Assembly (NCBI GenBank): GCA_002428485.1
Contig: DIWM01000036.1
Coordinates: forward strand, 6,441-70,440
DNA from: Deltaproteobacteria bacterium UBA6106
Lineage (GTDB): Bacteria > Desulfobacterota > Syntrophorhabdia > Syntrophorhabdales > Syntrophorhabdaceae
Direction: 5' to 3'
Length of the DNA stretch: 64,000 nt
Shown: positions 45,279 to 54,273 of the stretch, one piece after another
Layout: each line of letters opens with the position of its first letter
How positions within the stretch are numbered: position 1 is the stretch's first letter
Program-made: the position numbers and the translations under genes
The notes under the pieces: model-generated
Databases searched by the model: none
The model's input: only the letters and a program-made list of their open reading frames with translations
Told to the model about the DNA's origin: nothing

Positions 45279-45647
45279 TTCATAACTGACAGCCCATGGT
45301 ATATCGTAGTTCGTATATCGTATATCGAAATATAAAATTAAATCCTAAATCCTGATATCGCAACTCTAAACAAATTCGAATGTTCAAAAATAAACTACCC
45401 CGCCGAAAGCAGCGGGGTATCAGAGGATAGAAACGGCATGATTATGCCCCCTCACCCTACCCTCTCCCGCAAGTGGAGAGGGAACAGTGTTTCCCCGCCG
45501 AAAGCAGCGGGGTATCATCCGGATTCAAAACGTGTTGTTAGGGTTTTGTTTGGAACATTTGATATTTGAGATTTTGATATTGTTTAGTGCTTCGTGCTTC
45601 GATATTAGAATTTATCACGGATACGCATCATGGCGGAATATCCGGGC
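45279..45647. other. Gene-free spacer of 369 bases (heptamer arrays and a 128-bp repeat)
   Basis: No credible gene. From the left it holds CGTATAT-type 7-bp units (45300-45328), the left arm of an AT-rich palindrome (45329-45390), the first copy of a 128-bp structured repeat (45398-45525), and the right arm of the palindrome (45526-45612). The layout reads as an insertion of the 128-bp unit into the palindrome's loop. Confidence 0.7.
45398..45525. repeat. 128-bp structured direct repeat, copy 1
   Basis: It shares a 78-base identical core (45421-45498) and an equal total length with copy 2 at 46084-46211, in the same orientation. It can fold into a chain of hairpins: CCCCGC/GCGGGG at each end, GGCAT-GATT-ATGCC, and CCCTCTCC with GGAGAGGG (45460-45482). 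Confidence 0.85.
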
Positions 45648-45980
45648 TTAGCTATCCTGGCTGAAATAATCTCCGAGCAGCCCTCTGCTGTGCTCGTCGT
45701 CGTGGCAGTAGACGCAAAGGTTTTCCCAGTTGGAGCCGTCCGGCGGGTTGTTTTTATGATTCCCGTCCTTGTGGTGAACGGTGAGGAGGTGCCTGTCCTT
45801 ATAATCGAACTCCCGTGCGCATTTTGCACAGATAAGGCCGTGGATCCGCAGGGACTGTTCCCTGTAATCGTTCTTCGATGCACCGATCTCTTTCAGTTCC
45901 TTCACTATCTCTTCCACAGACTTATCGCTCTCTTTTTTCGTTGGGCCTGCGCCCCTGTGTGTATATCGTCCTTTTCTCAT
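45648..45980 (-). CDS. YajD-like HNH nuclease domain protein
   Basis: 110 residues. A basic N-terminus (RKGRYTHRGAGPTKKESDK) leads to the HNH fold: a CAKC pair (GLICAKCAREF), TVHHKDGNHKNNPPDGSNW, and LCVYCHDDEHS, which together give a zinc site and an HH-N-H metal site. It resembles E. coli YajD, whose function is not established. GGGAAAAG before ATG 45980 supports this start. It lies between two 128-bp direct repeats. Confidence 0.85.
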   Translation of the reverse strand: MRKGRYTHRGAGPTKKESDKSVEEIVKELKEIGASKNDYREQSLRIHGLICAKCAREFDYKDRHLLTVHHKDGNHKNNPPDGSNWENLCVYCHDDEHSRGLLGDYFSQDS

Positions 45981-46083
45981 CGCTTTTCCCTTTCTGTGCC
46001 ATAACATTATAGCACGAACGCGATCCATAAATTAAAGGACCTCCTTTTCAGGGGCCCTTTGATATTCTCAATGGAATGAACCA

Positions 46084-46211
46084 CCCCGCAGCAAGCTGCG
46101 AGGTGTCAGAGGATAGAAACGGCATGATTATGCCCCCTCACCCTACCCTCTCCCGCAAGTGGAGAGGGAACAGTGTTTCCCCGCAGCAAGCTGCGGGGAA
46201 ACATCCGGATT
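46084..46211. repeat. 128-bp structured direct repeat, copy 2
   Basis: Same length and orientation as copy 1. Differences cluster in the terminal hairpins. The right-hand hairpin here is a longer 9-bp stem (CCCCGCAGC / GCTGCGGGG) than in copy 1, so its changes preserve pairing; the left-hand one is CCCCGC/GCGAGG with one mismatch. Confidence 0.85.
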
Positions 46212-46259
46212 GAAGTCGTCTACGCCTTACGACTCACGCCTCACGAATTACGGTCTTTT

Positions 46260-47564
46260 CTATCCCGGCATCAGCCAGCCAGGCAGCCATGTCGCAAGTC
46301 CTGGAAATATGAAGACAAGAATGCCGCCGACAACGAGGCTTATCAGAAATGGATATACGCCCGCATAAACCACTCCAAAAGGCGTCTTTGTTATCTGTTT
46401 AACGACAAAGACGCATATGGCCATTGGCGGTACGACAACACCGATCATTACGGTAATGCCTATCAGGATACCGAACCACATTGGATTATACCCGAGCTTT
46501 ATGATTGCGGGGTAGAAGATCGGGGTGGCGAGGATCATGAATGCGAGGTCGTCAATAAAGGAACCGCCGATGAGGTAAATCATAGCGATAAAGAAAAGGA
46601 TGACCCAGGAGGGCATCTGCAGAGTGACGATCCAGTCGGCAGTTATCATGGGGATTTTTGTGACGGCAATGAAGTGGCCAAGCACCGTCGAGCCTGCTAT
46701 GAGCAGGAGAACCATGCAGGCGGTTCTTATGGATTCAACGACGGATTTTATATAACCCTTCAGGTTGAGGTCTTTCCTGATGAAGGAAAGGAGGAGAACG
46801 AGGAATGTGCCCACGCTGCCTGCTTCGGTAGGCGTGAAAACCCCCTGCAGGATGCCGCCGATGACAAGAAAGAAGATAAGGACAACCCACATGACCTCAG
46901 GGATTGCCCTGATCCTTTGGCCCCACGTTGACCGTTCACCTTTTGGTCCGACTGCAGGATTTATTTTGCACCAGCCGTATATAACGCCGATAAAAAAGAG
47001 GGCGATAAGAAGGCCGGGTAATATTCCTGCCAAAAACAGCCTCCCGATGGACTGGTCAGTAATGATGCCGTAGATGATCAGGGTAACGCTCGGCGGAAGC
47101 AGGATCCCAAGGGTCCCGACGGTTGCGACGATGCCCGTAGAAAGCCTCTTGTCATACCCGTAACGGTCCATCTCAGGCACGGCGACGCTTGCAAAGGTCG
47201 CTGCCGTGGCAGGCGAAGAACCGCAGATGGATTTGAAGGCCGTTGCGCCGGCAACGGTTGCCATGGCGAGCCCGCCGGGGATATGGCCGATAAATTTATA
47301 GGAGGTATCGAAGAGCCGCTTCGCTATGCCGGAGTTGAACGCCACCTGGCCCATTAAGACAAAGAGGGGGATTACGGTGAAACCGTATGAGTTCAGGACA
47401 TCATAGAAATCTTTTGCCAGAAGGTTGAATGCCGCGCCCCAGGATATGAGGTAGCCGAAGCCAAGAAACCCTATCAGGATCATTGCAAAGGCCAGTTCGA
47501 TGCCGGTTAAAAAAAGTACCAGGACAACCAATAATCCTATTATGCCTATAGTAACTTCATTCAT
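46260..47564 (-). CDS. dctM: TRAP transporter large permease (DctM family)
   Basis: 434 residues, about twelve membrane helices. Recognisable blocks are GATAFKSICGSSPATAATFA, DRYGYDKRLSTGIVATVGTL with ILLPPSVTLIIYG, and EAGSVGTFLVL. It is the channel subunit of a Na+-driven TRAP importer of organic acids. GGAGG before ATG 47564 fixes the start; it overlaps the dctQ stop by eight bases. No DctP binding protein is adjacent. Confidence 0.92.
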   Translation of the reverse strand: MNEVTIGIIGLLVVLVLFLTGIELAFAMILIGFLGFGYLISWGAAFNLLAKDFYDVLNSYGFTVIPLFVLMGQVAFNSGIAKRLFDTSYKFIGHIPGGLAMATVAGATAFKSICGSSPATAATFASVAVPEMDRYGYDKRLSTGIVATVGTLGILLPPSVTLIIYGIITDQSIGRLFLAGILPGLLIALFFIGVIYGWCKINPAVGPKGERSTWGQRIRAIPEVMWVVLIFFLVIGGILQGVFTPTEAGSVGTFLVLLLSFIRKDLNLKGYIKSVVESIRTACMVLLLIAGSTVLGHFIAVTKIPMITADWIVTLQMPSWVILFFIAMIYLIGGSFIDDLAFMILATPIFYPAIIKLGYNPMWFGILIGITVMIGVVVPPMAICVFVVKQITKTPFGVVYAGVYPFLISLVVGGILVFIFPGLATWLPGWLMPG

Positions 47565-48039
47565 ATTGTCCTCCAAAGATCTTGACGATATCGGCAATCA
47601 AGACAAAACACTGCAGGAAGCAGCACACGCCTATTCCATAGGCAATAGGATAGAACGGGATCTGCCGCGTAAGGGATACTTCGCCTGACTTGTAAAGGTC
47701 ACCGGCGTAGATAAAAAGATTCCAGCCTATGAGTATGAAGAGCCCTATGCAGACAAGCCTTGTTACAATATTGATCACGGCCTGTGGGACCCGTGGGAAT
47801 TTCTGAACAAAAAAATCCACAAAGATATGTCCCCGGAGCCACGATGTCAGCGGCATGCCGAAGCCGATTGCAATAGCCCCGCCAAAACCAACGATCTCAA
47901 AGGTGCCGACGATAGGATGTCCGAAATACCTGAGGGCAACATCAGCCACAGTGAGGAGCATGATGAATGTCAATGAACAAGCCGCGATTCCATTCATTAT
48001 CCTGCTTAATTTTTCTATGATCCAAAGCAGTCCTCCCAT
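47557..48039 (-). CDS. dctQ: TRAP transporter small permease (DctQ family)
   Basis: 160 residues, four membrane helices, with ADVALRYFGHPIVGTFEIVGF, the family's central motif. It partners DctM. AGGAGG before ATG 48039 supports this start; the in-frame start at 48117 falls within the apparent promoter. It is the first gene of the dctQM pair. Confidence 0.9.
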   Translation of the reverse strand: MGGLLWIIEKLSRIMNGIAACSLTFIMLLTVADVALRYFGHPIVGTFEIVGFGGAIAIGFGMPLTSWLRGHIFVDFFVQKFPRVPQAVINIVTRLVCIGLFILIGWNLFIYAGDLYKSGEVSLTRQIPFYPIAYGIGVCCFLQCFVLIADIVKIFGGQYE

Positions 48040-48107
48040 AATACCTCCTAAAAAACGGCTATTTATTTCTGTGCGTGCATGACATGACAAAAGGCAGTGT
48101 GGCTTAC

Positions 48108-48136
48108 ATATTTTCATGATAAGGGCGTTTTGTCAA
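48108..48136 (-). promoter_or_regulatory. Putative dctQM promoter
   Basis: Minus strand: TTGACA (48131-48136), a 17-base spacer and AAATAT (48108-48113), 69 bases before dctQ. The -10 is weak. Confidence 0.5.
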
Positions 48137-48188
48137 GTGAAAAAATGTACAACGCCGCATAAAGCAATCTTTACTCTCGCTGTAAAAG

Positions 48189-48791
48189 ATGATAAAAGTC
48201 TCTATGGTAAATGTTGTAAGCGCTATCCTTGCAGGCGGTAAAAGCACGCGGATAGGAAGGGACAAGGCTACCCTTGTTCTCGATAGTGAACCGTTGATAC
48301 GAAGGGTATACGATGTGGCGCGGGAGGCCTTTAACCATATTATTGTTGTCTCCAGCGATCACACGGTTTTGCCCGGCATAAATATACCTATTATAAAAGA
48401 CGTTGTTTCTGTACAGAGCCCTTTGGCCGGTATTGTCTCCGCCCTCATTCATACCGGGGCAGATTATGTCTTTGCCCTCGCCTGCGATATGCCCTTTCTG
48501 TCAGGGGGGGCAATAAAATACATGCTAAACAATATCGCAGGTGAAGATATTATCATACCAAAAACAGAAAAGGGGTATGAGCCGCTCCATGCGATCTACA
48601 ACAGGTCCTGTATTTCGTATATGCTTACCTTGATTGAGAGGGGGAGATACAAGGTAAGGGATGCATTCCCCTACCTCTCGGTCAAAGCTGTCGAAGAGTC
48701 TCCCCTGTTTTTTTGTAACGGGGTTTCCGTATTCACAAATATTAATACAAAAGAAGAGTTTGAAAGAGCGCTTACTATCAGCAGGGGTTGA
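48189..48791 (+). CDS. mobA: Molybdenum cofactor guanylyltransferase MobA
   Basis: 200 residues. The nucleotidyltransferase signature LAGGKSTRIGRDK (14-26) is near the N-terminus, followed by SPLAGIVSAL and ACDMPFLSG with the metal-binding aspartate. It attaches GMP to molybdopterin to make the bis-MGD cofactor used by formate dehydrogenases and related enzymes. rimI follows after four bases, so the two are probably co-transcribed. ATG 48189 has only a modest ribosome site. Confidence 0.9.
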   Translation: MIKVSMVNVVSAILAGGKSTRIGRDKATLVLDSEPLIRRVYDVAREAFNHIIVVSSDHTVLPGINIPIIKDVVSVQSPLAGIVSALIHTGADYVFALACDMPFLSGGAIKYMLNNIAGEDIIIPKTEKGYEPLHAIYNRSCISYMLTLIERGRYKVRDAFPYLSVKAVEESPLFFCNGVSVFTNINTKEEFERALTISRG

Positions 48792-48794
48792 GGG

Positions 48795-49268
48795 GTGGGA
48801 AAGAGTGCAGAAACATGTCTTGGACTTGTTACCGTAAGAACAATGGGCAGGACAGACCTCGATGATGTCCTCGAGATCGAAAGGCTCTCTTTTATCTCTC
48901 CCTGGACAAAGGGGATGTTCGAAGACACCATCTGTTCGCCGGTAGCAAAGAATCTCGTACTTGAAAAAGATAACAGGGTTATTGGCTATATTATGCTATA
49001 CTCTGTTGAAGATGAGGCACACATCATGAACGTCGCCATACATCCCAACCATAGAAGAAAGGGCTTTGGTGTTTATCTCATAAATTATATTATCGAAAAG
49101 TGCTCGGAGGATGGCATTAGGGATTTTTTTCTTGAGGTAAGAGAAGGCAACAGGGGCGCGCAGGGCCTTTACAGGACGCTTGGCTTCTCGGTCATAGGAA
49201 AAAGAAAGGGGTACTACCGTGAGACGGGCGAGGACGCATACGTAATGCATATGTCGCTGAGGAAGTAA
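48795..49268 (+). CDS. rimI: GNAT acetyltransferase, RimI-like
   Basis: 157 residues with the GNAT fold: RTDLDDVLEIERLSFISPW at the N-terminus, acetyl-CoA loop VAIHPNHRRKGFGVYLINYI, and LEVREGNRGAQGLYRTLGF near the end, typical of RimI (ribosomal protein S18 alanine acetyltransferase). GTG 48795 is the likely start, with GAGGGG close upstream; ATG 48843 would clip the first strand. It pairs with mobA. Confidence 0.88.
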   Translation: MGKSAETCLGLVTVRTMGRTDLDDVLEIERLSFISPWTKGMFEDTICSPVAKNLVLEKDNRVIGYIMLYSVEDEAHIMNVAIHPNHRRKGFGVYLINYIIEKCSEDGIRDFFLEVREGNRGAQGLYRTLGFSVIGKRKGYYRETGEDAYVMHMSLRK

Positions 49269-49281
49269 GGAGGCTGAAAAA

Positions 49282-49425
49282 TAATCCCTAAGCACGAATA
49301 TCTAAATCCTAAACAAATTCAAATGTTCAAAATTCGAAACAAAAAAACAACATGCATTCGTTTTAAACATTTGATATTCGAATTTTGATATTGTTTAGTA
49401 TTTGGTGCTTAGGATTTCGTGCTTG
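49282..49425. repeat. AT-rich palindromic spacer element
   Basis: An imperfect inverted repeat with 7-bp periodicity that fills most of the rimI-pyrK spacer. The left arm reads AAGCACGAATATCTAAATCC and onward; the right arm ends GTGCTTAGGATTTCGTGCTT. No gene is visible. Confidence 0.7.
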
Positions 49426-49473
49426 GTTCAATGTAGCGTTGTGAATATATAGCTACTATTCGTTAGGTGATCG

Positions 49474-50232
49474 ATGGACGATATAGAAGGAAAGATAATT
49501 TCAAACAAAAAAATAGCGCAGGGGCACTACCTGCTCAGGATAAGGTTGTCCAGGTCCATGGGCATGGTGAGGCCGGGACAGTTTGTTATGATGAAAATCC
49601 CTGGCGGAGAAGTATTCCTCAGAAGACCTTTTAGCATTTATGATTATCAGCAGGGCATTCTTACCGTTATGTATAAAGTAGTGGGCAAAGGGACAGAACA
49701 GCTTAGCAAGGCGCCGAAAGGCACACCAGTTTTAACGCTTGGGCCGCTTGGCAGGTGGTTTACAGTAAGCGACAGCGCCATCCCTATCGTCGTTGCCGGC
49801 GGTATCGGTTTCGCCGGTGTCTCTGCCCTTGCAAAAATACTGCAGGGCAAGGCATCGATATTTTTCGGCTGTTCCGCGCTCGATGAGGTTTCTCTTCTTA
49901 AGGGTGCGATGCACTTCCACCCCTTTATCGCCACCCTCGACGGTTCCTGCGGTTTCAAGGGAAATGTCATTCAGCTGCTCAAAAAACACCTGAAGGGATG
50001 GAAGGGTAAAAACGTGGAAATATTCGCCTGCGGCCCTGAGAACATGGTGAAGAGCCTTAAAAAGCTGATCGAGCCGTACAAAATCCCCTGTCAGGTGCTG
50101 CTGGAAGAAAGGATGGCATGCGGCCTGGGTTTGTGTTTTGGGTGCGTAAAGAAAACAACGGATGCGCAGGAACCCTATAAAAGGGTTTGCAAAGAAGGAC
50201 CGGTATTTGACCTATGGGAAATATCTCTGTAA
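49474..50232 (+). CDS. pyrK: Dihydroorotate dehydrogenase electron-transfer subunit PyrK
   Basis: 252 residues. FAD domain with RRPFSIYD, NAD-binding GGIGFAGVSAL, and the C-terminal [2Fe-2S] ligands in ERMACGLGLCFGC plus a last Cys (RVCKEGPVF). It lets class 1B PyrD use NAD+ in pyrimidine synthesis. It overlaps pyrD by 19 bases. Confidence 0.94.
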   Translation: MDDIEGKIISNKKIAQGHYLLRIRLSRSMGMVRPGQFVMMKIPGGEVFLRRPFSIYDYQQGILTVMYKVVGKGTEQLSKAPKGTPVLTLGPLGRWFTVSDSAIPIVVAGGIGFAGVSALAKILQGKASIFFGCSALDEVSLLKGAMHFHPFIATLDGSCGFKGNVIQLLKKHLKGWKGKNVEIFACGPENMVKSLKKLIEPYKIPCQVLLEERMACGLGLCFGCVKKTTDAQEPYKRVCKEGPVFDLWEISL

Positions 50233-51119
50233 AGCTATTCGGAAAAAATCTGCATAACCCGGTGTTCAATGCCTCGGGCACCCTCGGGTATGGCGTTGAA
50301 ATAGAGCCCCTCTGGGGCGTTGAAACCCTGGGCGCTTATGTCACAAAGGGGTTATCAATAAAACCTCACCACGGGAACCTGACGCCCCGGGTATGGGAAG
50401 AGCGCTATGGCATGATCAACAGCATAGGTCTTCAGAACGTAGGCGTGGAACGCTTTTTCGACACGTACTTCCCTTTTTTCAAAAAAAAGAAGACCCCTGT
50501 TATCGTGAACTTTTTTGGCTTCACTGAAGATGAGTATATCGCCTGTGCCGGGAAGATAAAGCCGGACAGGTTGATCATTGCCCTTGAGATGAACCTTTCC
50601 TGTCCCAATATCAAGGCCGGCGGGATAAGCTTCGGGAAAGAACCCCGCATGGTGTTTGACATTGTAAAAAAGGTAAAGGCCGTGACAAAGATACCCCTTT
50701 TTGCAAAGCTTACCCCTGAGGTAAGGAATATTGTTGACATAGCGACGGCAGCCTGCGAGGCAGGCGCTGACGGCCTTACCCTCATCAATACCATGCCCGC
50801 TGCCGGATTTGACGCGAAGAAAAGGAATATCCCTTTAAAAGGCGGGCTCTCGGGCCCTGTCCTGAAACCAATTGCGCTGCGGGCTGTCCACGAATGCTCC
50901 AAAGTAGTGCCGGTGCCTGTTGTCGGCGTCGGCGGGATCATGGACGCCATGGATGCTGTCTCTTTCTTTATGGCCGGTGCAAGGGCGATCCAGATCGGCA
51001 CAGCAACATTCATCGACCCCTACGCGATACCTAAGATCATAAAGGGGGTATCAAACTATCTGGATGCAAACGGCTATAAAAAGATCGACGATATCATCGG
51101 GATAGCACATGAAAAATAA
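50214..51119 (+). CDS. pyrD: Dihydroorotate dehydrogenase, class 1B catalytic subunit PyrD
   Basis: 301 residues. FMN barrel starting VKLFGKNLHNPVFNASGTLG; catalytic cysteine in NLSCPNIKAGG; FMN-phosphate loop in GVGGIMDAMDAVSFFMAGA. It oxidises dihydroorotate to orotate, the fourth step of UMP synthesis, with PyrK. The start lies inside the end of pyrK. Confidence 0.95.
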   Translation: MGNISVKLFGKNLHNPVFNASGTLGYGVEIEPLWGVETLGAYVTKGLSIKPHHGNLTPRVWEERYGMINSIGLQNVGVERFFDTYFPFFKKKKTPVIVNFFGFTEDEYIACAGKIKPDRLIIALEMNLSCPNIKAGGISFGKEPRMVFDIVKKVKAVTKIPLFAKLTPEVRNIVDIATAACEAGADGLTLINTMPAAGFDAKKRNIPLKGGLSGPVLKPIALRAVHECSKVVPVPVVGVGGIMDAMDAVSFFMAGARAIQIGTATFIDPYAIPKIIKGVSNYLDANGYKKIDDIIGIAHEK

Positions 51120-51123
51120 ACCT

Positions 51124-51270
51124 GAAATTCGAAATTCTAATATCGAATCTCTAAATCCTAAACAAATCCAAATGTCCAAAATTCAAAACGTAAAGAGCTT
51201 GTATTTGCTTGGAGCATTTGATATTTGAATTTTGATATTGTTTAGTGCTTCGTGCTTCGAATTTGGTGCT
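51124..51270. repeat. AT-rich palindromic spacer element
   Basis: Imperfect inverted repeat of the same family as 49282-49425: the left arm carries CTAAATCCTAAACAAATCC, the right arm TTTGATATTGTTTAGTGC and TTCGTGCTTCG. It fills the pyrD-recJ spacer and runs to within nine bases of the recJ start. Confidence 0.7.
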
Positions 51271-51278
51271 TACTCAAT

Positions 51279-52940
51279 ATGTATAACAAACAAAACGATA
51301 ACGATCCCGATATCGCACGATCTATCGAGCAGAAGCTTGGCATCCCTAATCTCATGGCCAGGATACTCGTTGCAAGGGGTATGACAGACCCCGATGAGGC
51401 GGAAACGTTCCTTTACCCGAAACTCGAAAACCTTTCAGACCCCTTCCTGATGCCTGACATGAGAAAGGGCGTCACAAGGGTTCTTAACGCCATACGGCAG
51501 GGGGAAACAATATGCCTTTACGGCGACTATGATGCGGATGGCGTGACATCCCTCGCCCTTATGAAAAATTTTTTTAAACATCTGGGGATAACCCCCCTTA
51601 TCCATATACCTGAGCGAAAAGAAGGGTATGGGCTCCACTCTCAGGCAGTAAAAACATTAAAGGGAAAAGGCACAAACCTGCTTATCTGCCTCGATTGCGG
51701 CTCCACAAACGTCGAAGAGATCGGGCTGGCAAAAGACCTCGGCATCGAGACGATCGTCATAGACCACCACGAGATGGGAACGGAAACCCCTCCTGCCTTT
51801 GCCATCATCAACCCCAAAAGGGAGGATGCCCGGTTCCCGACGAGAGAGCTTGCTGCCTGCGGGGTTGTGTTCTTCTTCCTCCTGGCGCTGCGCAGGCTCA
51901 TGCACGCTGAAGGACTGCTCGGCAGCACCATAAACCTGAAGCAAGAGCTGGATATCGTCGCGGTGGGAACGGTAGGCGACATGGCGCCCCTGACAAAAGA
52001 CAACAGGATCATGGTAAAACACGGCATGGATATGATGAATAGAAGGCCACGGACCTGGTACCGGTCTTTCATCAGCAGTAAGGTGGCGCCCGACAGAAAG
52101 ATCGATGAATACGCATTGAACTTTATTATCGTACCAAGAATAAACGCATCGGGCAGGGTATCAAGCCCGCGAGCATCCCTTGATTTTCTTACCTGCGAAG
52201 ACGATGCAGGCTCGGCCTTGCATCTTAAAAAACTTCAGGATGCAAACAAAAGAAGGCAGGGGATTGAAAAGGGGATGATCGATGAGATCTCGGGTATCCT
52301 GAAGAAGGATGGCGTCGCCGGCAGGAACTCCATTGTCCTTTTTAAAAAGGGCTGGCATATCGGCGTTCTCGGGATAGTCGCACAGAAAATAATGGAGCTG
52401 CATGGAAAGCCGTCAATTATCATGACTGATGTTGACGGCATCTGGAAGGGCTCCGGCAGGGGCAGCGACGGCGTTGATCTTTACGGTACGCTATCATCGC
52501 TGTCGGACCTCCTTACCAAGTTTGGAGGGCACAGGTATGCGTGCGGCATAACGATCTCCGGAGATAACCTTATCCCTTTCAGGAATGCCTTTGACAATGC
52601 CCTTGACGGTTTTTTAAAAAGCAGCACAAAAACAACACACGTCGACGCGCGCGCGGGATTCGACGAACTGACGAAGGAGCTGATGGAATGTTTCGAACAG
52701 CTTTCTCCTTTCGGGATCGGCAATCCAAGGCCGAACCTTTTACTGGCCCCATCTTCAATTGTATCGCTCAACAACGGGCGCGTCAAGATTATCGATGAAA
52801 ACAAAAGGACCTGGTATGGATACATGCAAAAAAACGCCGTTATCCCTCAGTCCGGGGAGATACGCATTGTGGCATCCCCCGTCCTGAAGCAGGAAAACGG
52901 GGGGTCATTCATCAACCTGAACGTAAAGCAGGTGCTATAA
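51279..52940 (+). CDS. recJ: Single-stranded-DNA exonuclease RecJ
   Basis: 553 residues. DHH motifs are in order: LYGDYDADGVTS, LDCGSTN, IDHHEMG; then the DHHA1 part (GWHIGVLGIVAQKI, SGRGSDGVDLY, GGHRYACG) and an OB-fold tail. It degrades ssDNA 5' to 3' in repair. ATG 51279 is chosen because the upstream in-frame start at 51252 is encoded by spacer repeat. The ribosome site is poor. Confidence 0.93.
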   Translation: MYNKQNDNDPDIARSIEQKLGIPNLMARILVARGMTDPDEAETFLYPKLENLSDPFLMPDMRKGVTRVLNAIRQGETICLYGDYDADGVTSLALMKNFFKHLGITPLIHIPERKEGYGLHSQAVKTLKGKGTNLLICLDCGSTNVEEIGLAKDLGIETIVIDHHEMGTETPPAFAIINPKREDARFPTRELAACGVVFFFLLALRRLMHAEGLLGSTINLKQELDIVAVGTVGDMAPLTKDNRIMVKHGMDMMNRRPRTWYRSFISSKVAPDRKIDEYALNFIIVPRINASGRVSSPRASLDFLTCEDDAGSALHLKKLQDANKRRQGIEKGMIDEISGILKKDGVAGRNSIVLFKKGWHIGVLGIVAQKIMELHGKPSIIMTDVDGIWKGSGRGSDGVDLYGTLSSLSDLLTKFGGHRYACGITISGDNLIPFRNAFDNALDGFLKSSTKTTHVDARAGFDELTKELMECFEQLSPFGIGNPRPNLLLAPSSIVSLNNGRVKIIDENKRTWYGYMQKNAVIPQSGEIRIVASPVLKQENGGSFINLNVKQVL

Positions 52941-53054
52941 ACCGGTGAAATGTGAAAGGTAAAAGGTTAAGAAGAATCCCGTAAGTCGTGAGGCGTAAGT
53001 CGTAAGGGGGAAACTCCTTTCTATCACCCTTGAAATTCATTATAATATGTTCCC

Positions 53055-53987
53055 ATGACCGATCCATTACGTCTTCTGGAGAGATGTGAGCTATGTCCGC
53101 GCAGATGCCGCGTGAACAGGCTTAAGGGGGAGCGCGGGTATTGCGGCGTGGGGGATGAAGTCCTCATTGCACACTACGGGCCTCACTACGGGGAAGAACC
53201 GCCGCTCTCAGGGACAAACGGCTCCGGGAACATATTCTTTTCCTCCTGCAACCTGCGATGCCTCTTTTGCCAAAACTACCAGATAAGCCATGAGAGGATC
53301 GGGAGGGCATTCCCGGTGAAAGAACTCACGGAGATATTCTTTCAGCTTCAACGGGCAGGCTGCCACAATATCAATCTCGTCAGCCCTACGCCTTATGCCC
53401 CCCTTATTGCCCTTGCCGTCAGCGAGGCAAAACGACAGGGGATCGGCATACCCTTCGTCTACAACACGAATGCGTACGAATGCGTTGAAACGCTCGAGCT
53501 CCTCGATGGACTTGTGGACGTGTACCTCCCGGACTTTAAATACTGGAGCCCGAAGATCGCGGCAAGGTTCTCCGACGCACCGCTCGTGCAGGGTTATCCT
53601 CATTTCGCCCGGCTTTCCATCACAGAGATGAAAAGACAGGTAGGCGACCTGGCAATACAGGGAGGACTTGCAGCAAAAGGCCTTCTTATACGCCATCTCG
53701 TTCTTCCCGGAGGCCTCGCAGGTTCAGAAAATATTATCGGGTGGATCAGGGAAAACCTCGGCGCTGGCACCTATATGAGCCTTATGTCGCAGTACTACCC
53801 GCTCCACGATGTCCATGCCTATCCCCTCCTGCAGAGGAGGGTCAGACAGGACGAGTACGACAGGCTTATCAGACTTTTATTGGATAAAGGTTTTCAAAAT
53901 GTCTTTATACAGGAACTTGACAGTGCCCCGCTCTTCGTACCGGACTTTCGGAAACCTGAACCCTTTACACCGGCTCATGGCTCGTAG
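53055..53987 (+). CDS. Radical SAM protein (PflA-like / AmmeMemoRadiSam-type)
   Basis: 310 residues. An N-terminal cysteine set (CELCPRRCRVNRL and GYCGVG) precedes the radical SAM motif CNLRCLFCQNYQIS. The rest matches single-domain glycyl-radical-activase-like proteins (VYLPDFKYWSPK, HLVLPGGLAGSENII). The substrate is unknown. TATAAT lies only nine bases before ATG 53055, so the transcript could be leaderless. The last codons (PAHGS) are already made of the spacer heptamer repeat that follows. Confidence 0.82.
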   Translation: MTDPLRLLERCELCPRRCRVNRLKGERGYCGVGDEVLIAHYGPHYGEEPPLSGTNGSGNIFFSSCNLRCLFCQNYQISHERIGRAFPVKELTEIFFQLQRAGCHNINLVSPTPYAPLIALAVSEAKRQGIGIPFVYNTNAYECVETLELLDGLVDVYLPDFKYWSPKIAARFSDAPLVQGYPHFARLSITEMKRQVGDLAIQGGLAAKGLLIRHLVLPGGLAGSENIIGWIRENLGAGTYMSLMSQYYPLHDVHAYPLLQRRVRQDEYDRLIRLLLDKGFQNVFIQELDSAPLFVPDFRKPEPFTPAHGS

Positions 53988-54009
53988 CTCATTGCTCATG
54001 GCAACTGCA

Positions 54010-54151
54010 ATAACCAATCACCAAACATCAATCACCAATTAATGACCAATGACCAAATACCCAAACGAAAAAAATAGGCAAGTCTTTGTTTGGTCATTGA
54101 ATATTGGGTCTTGGTGATTAATTGAAGCTTGGTTATTGGTGTTTGGTTATT
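54010..54151. repeat. Palindromic heptamer element, CCAAT-type
   Basis: The left arm is a chain of 7-bp CCAATNA-like units (from AATAACCAATCACCAAAC); the right arm is their reverse complement (to GGTTATTGGTGTTTGGTTAT). It differs in sequence from the other palindromes but has the same 7-bp period. Confidence 0.7.
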
Positions 54152-54273
54152 CAAGCAATTATTTTGATATTGGAACATTTGAATTTGTTTAGTGCTTCGA
54201 TATACGATATACGAACTACGATATACGATTTGCCATGAGCTATGAGCTATCAGCTAATTTTAAGGAGGTACAT

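Noticed and set aside
46173..46931. A 252-codon plus-strand open frame opposite dctM
   Set aside because: It lies antisense to a clear TRAP permease, has a highly skewed Asp/Glu/His-rich composition typical of a shadow frame, and begins in spacer repeats.
49282..54151. CRISPR array reading of the repeat-rich spacers
   Set aside because: The units are 7 bp, contiguous and degenerate, with no alternating repeats and unique spacers, and no cas gene is present.
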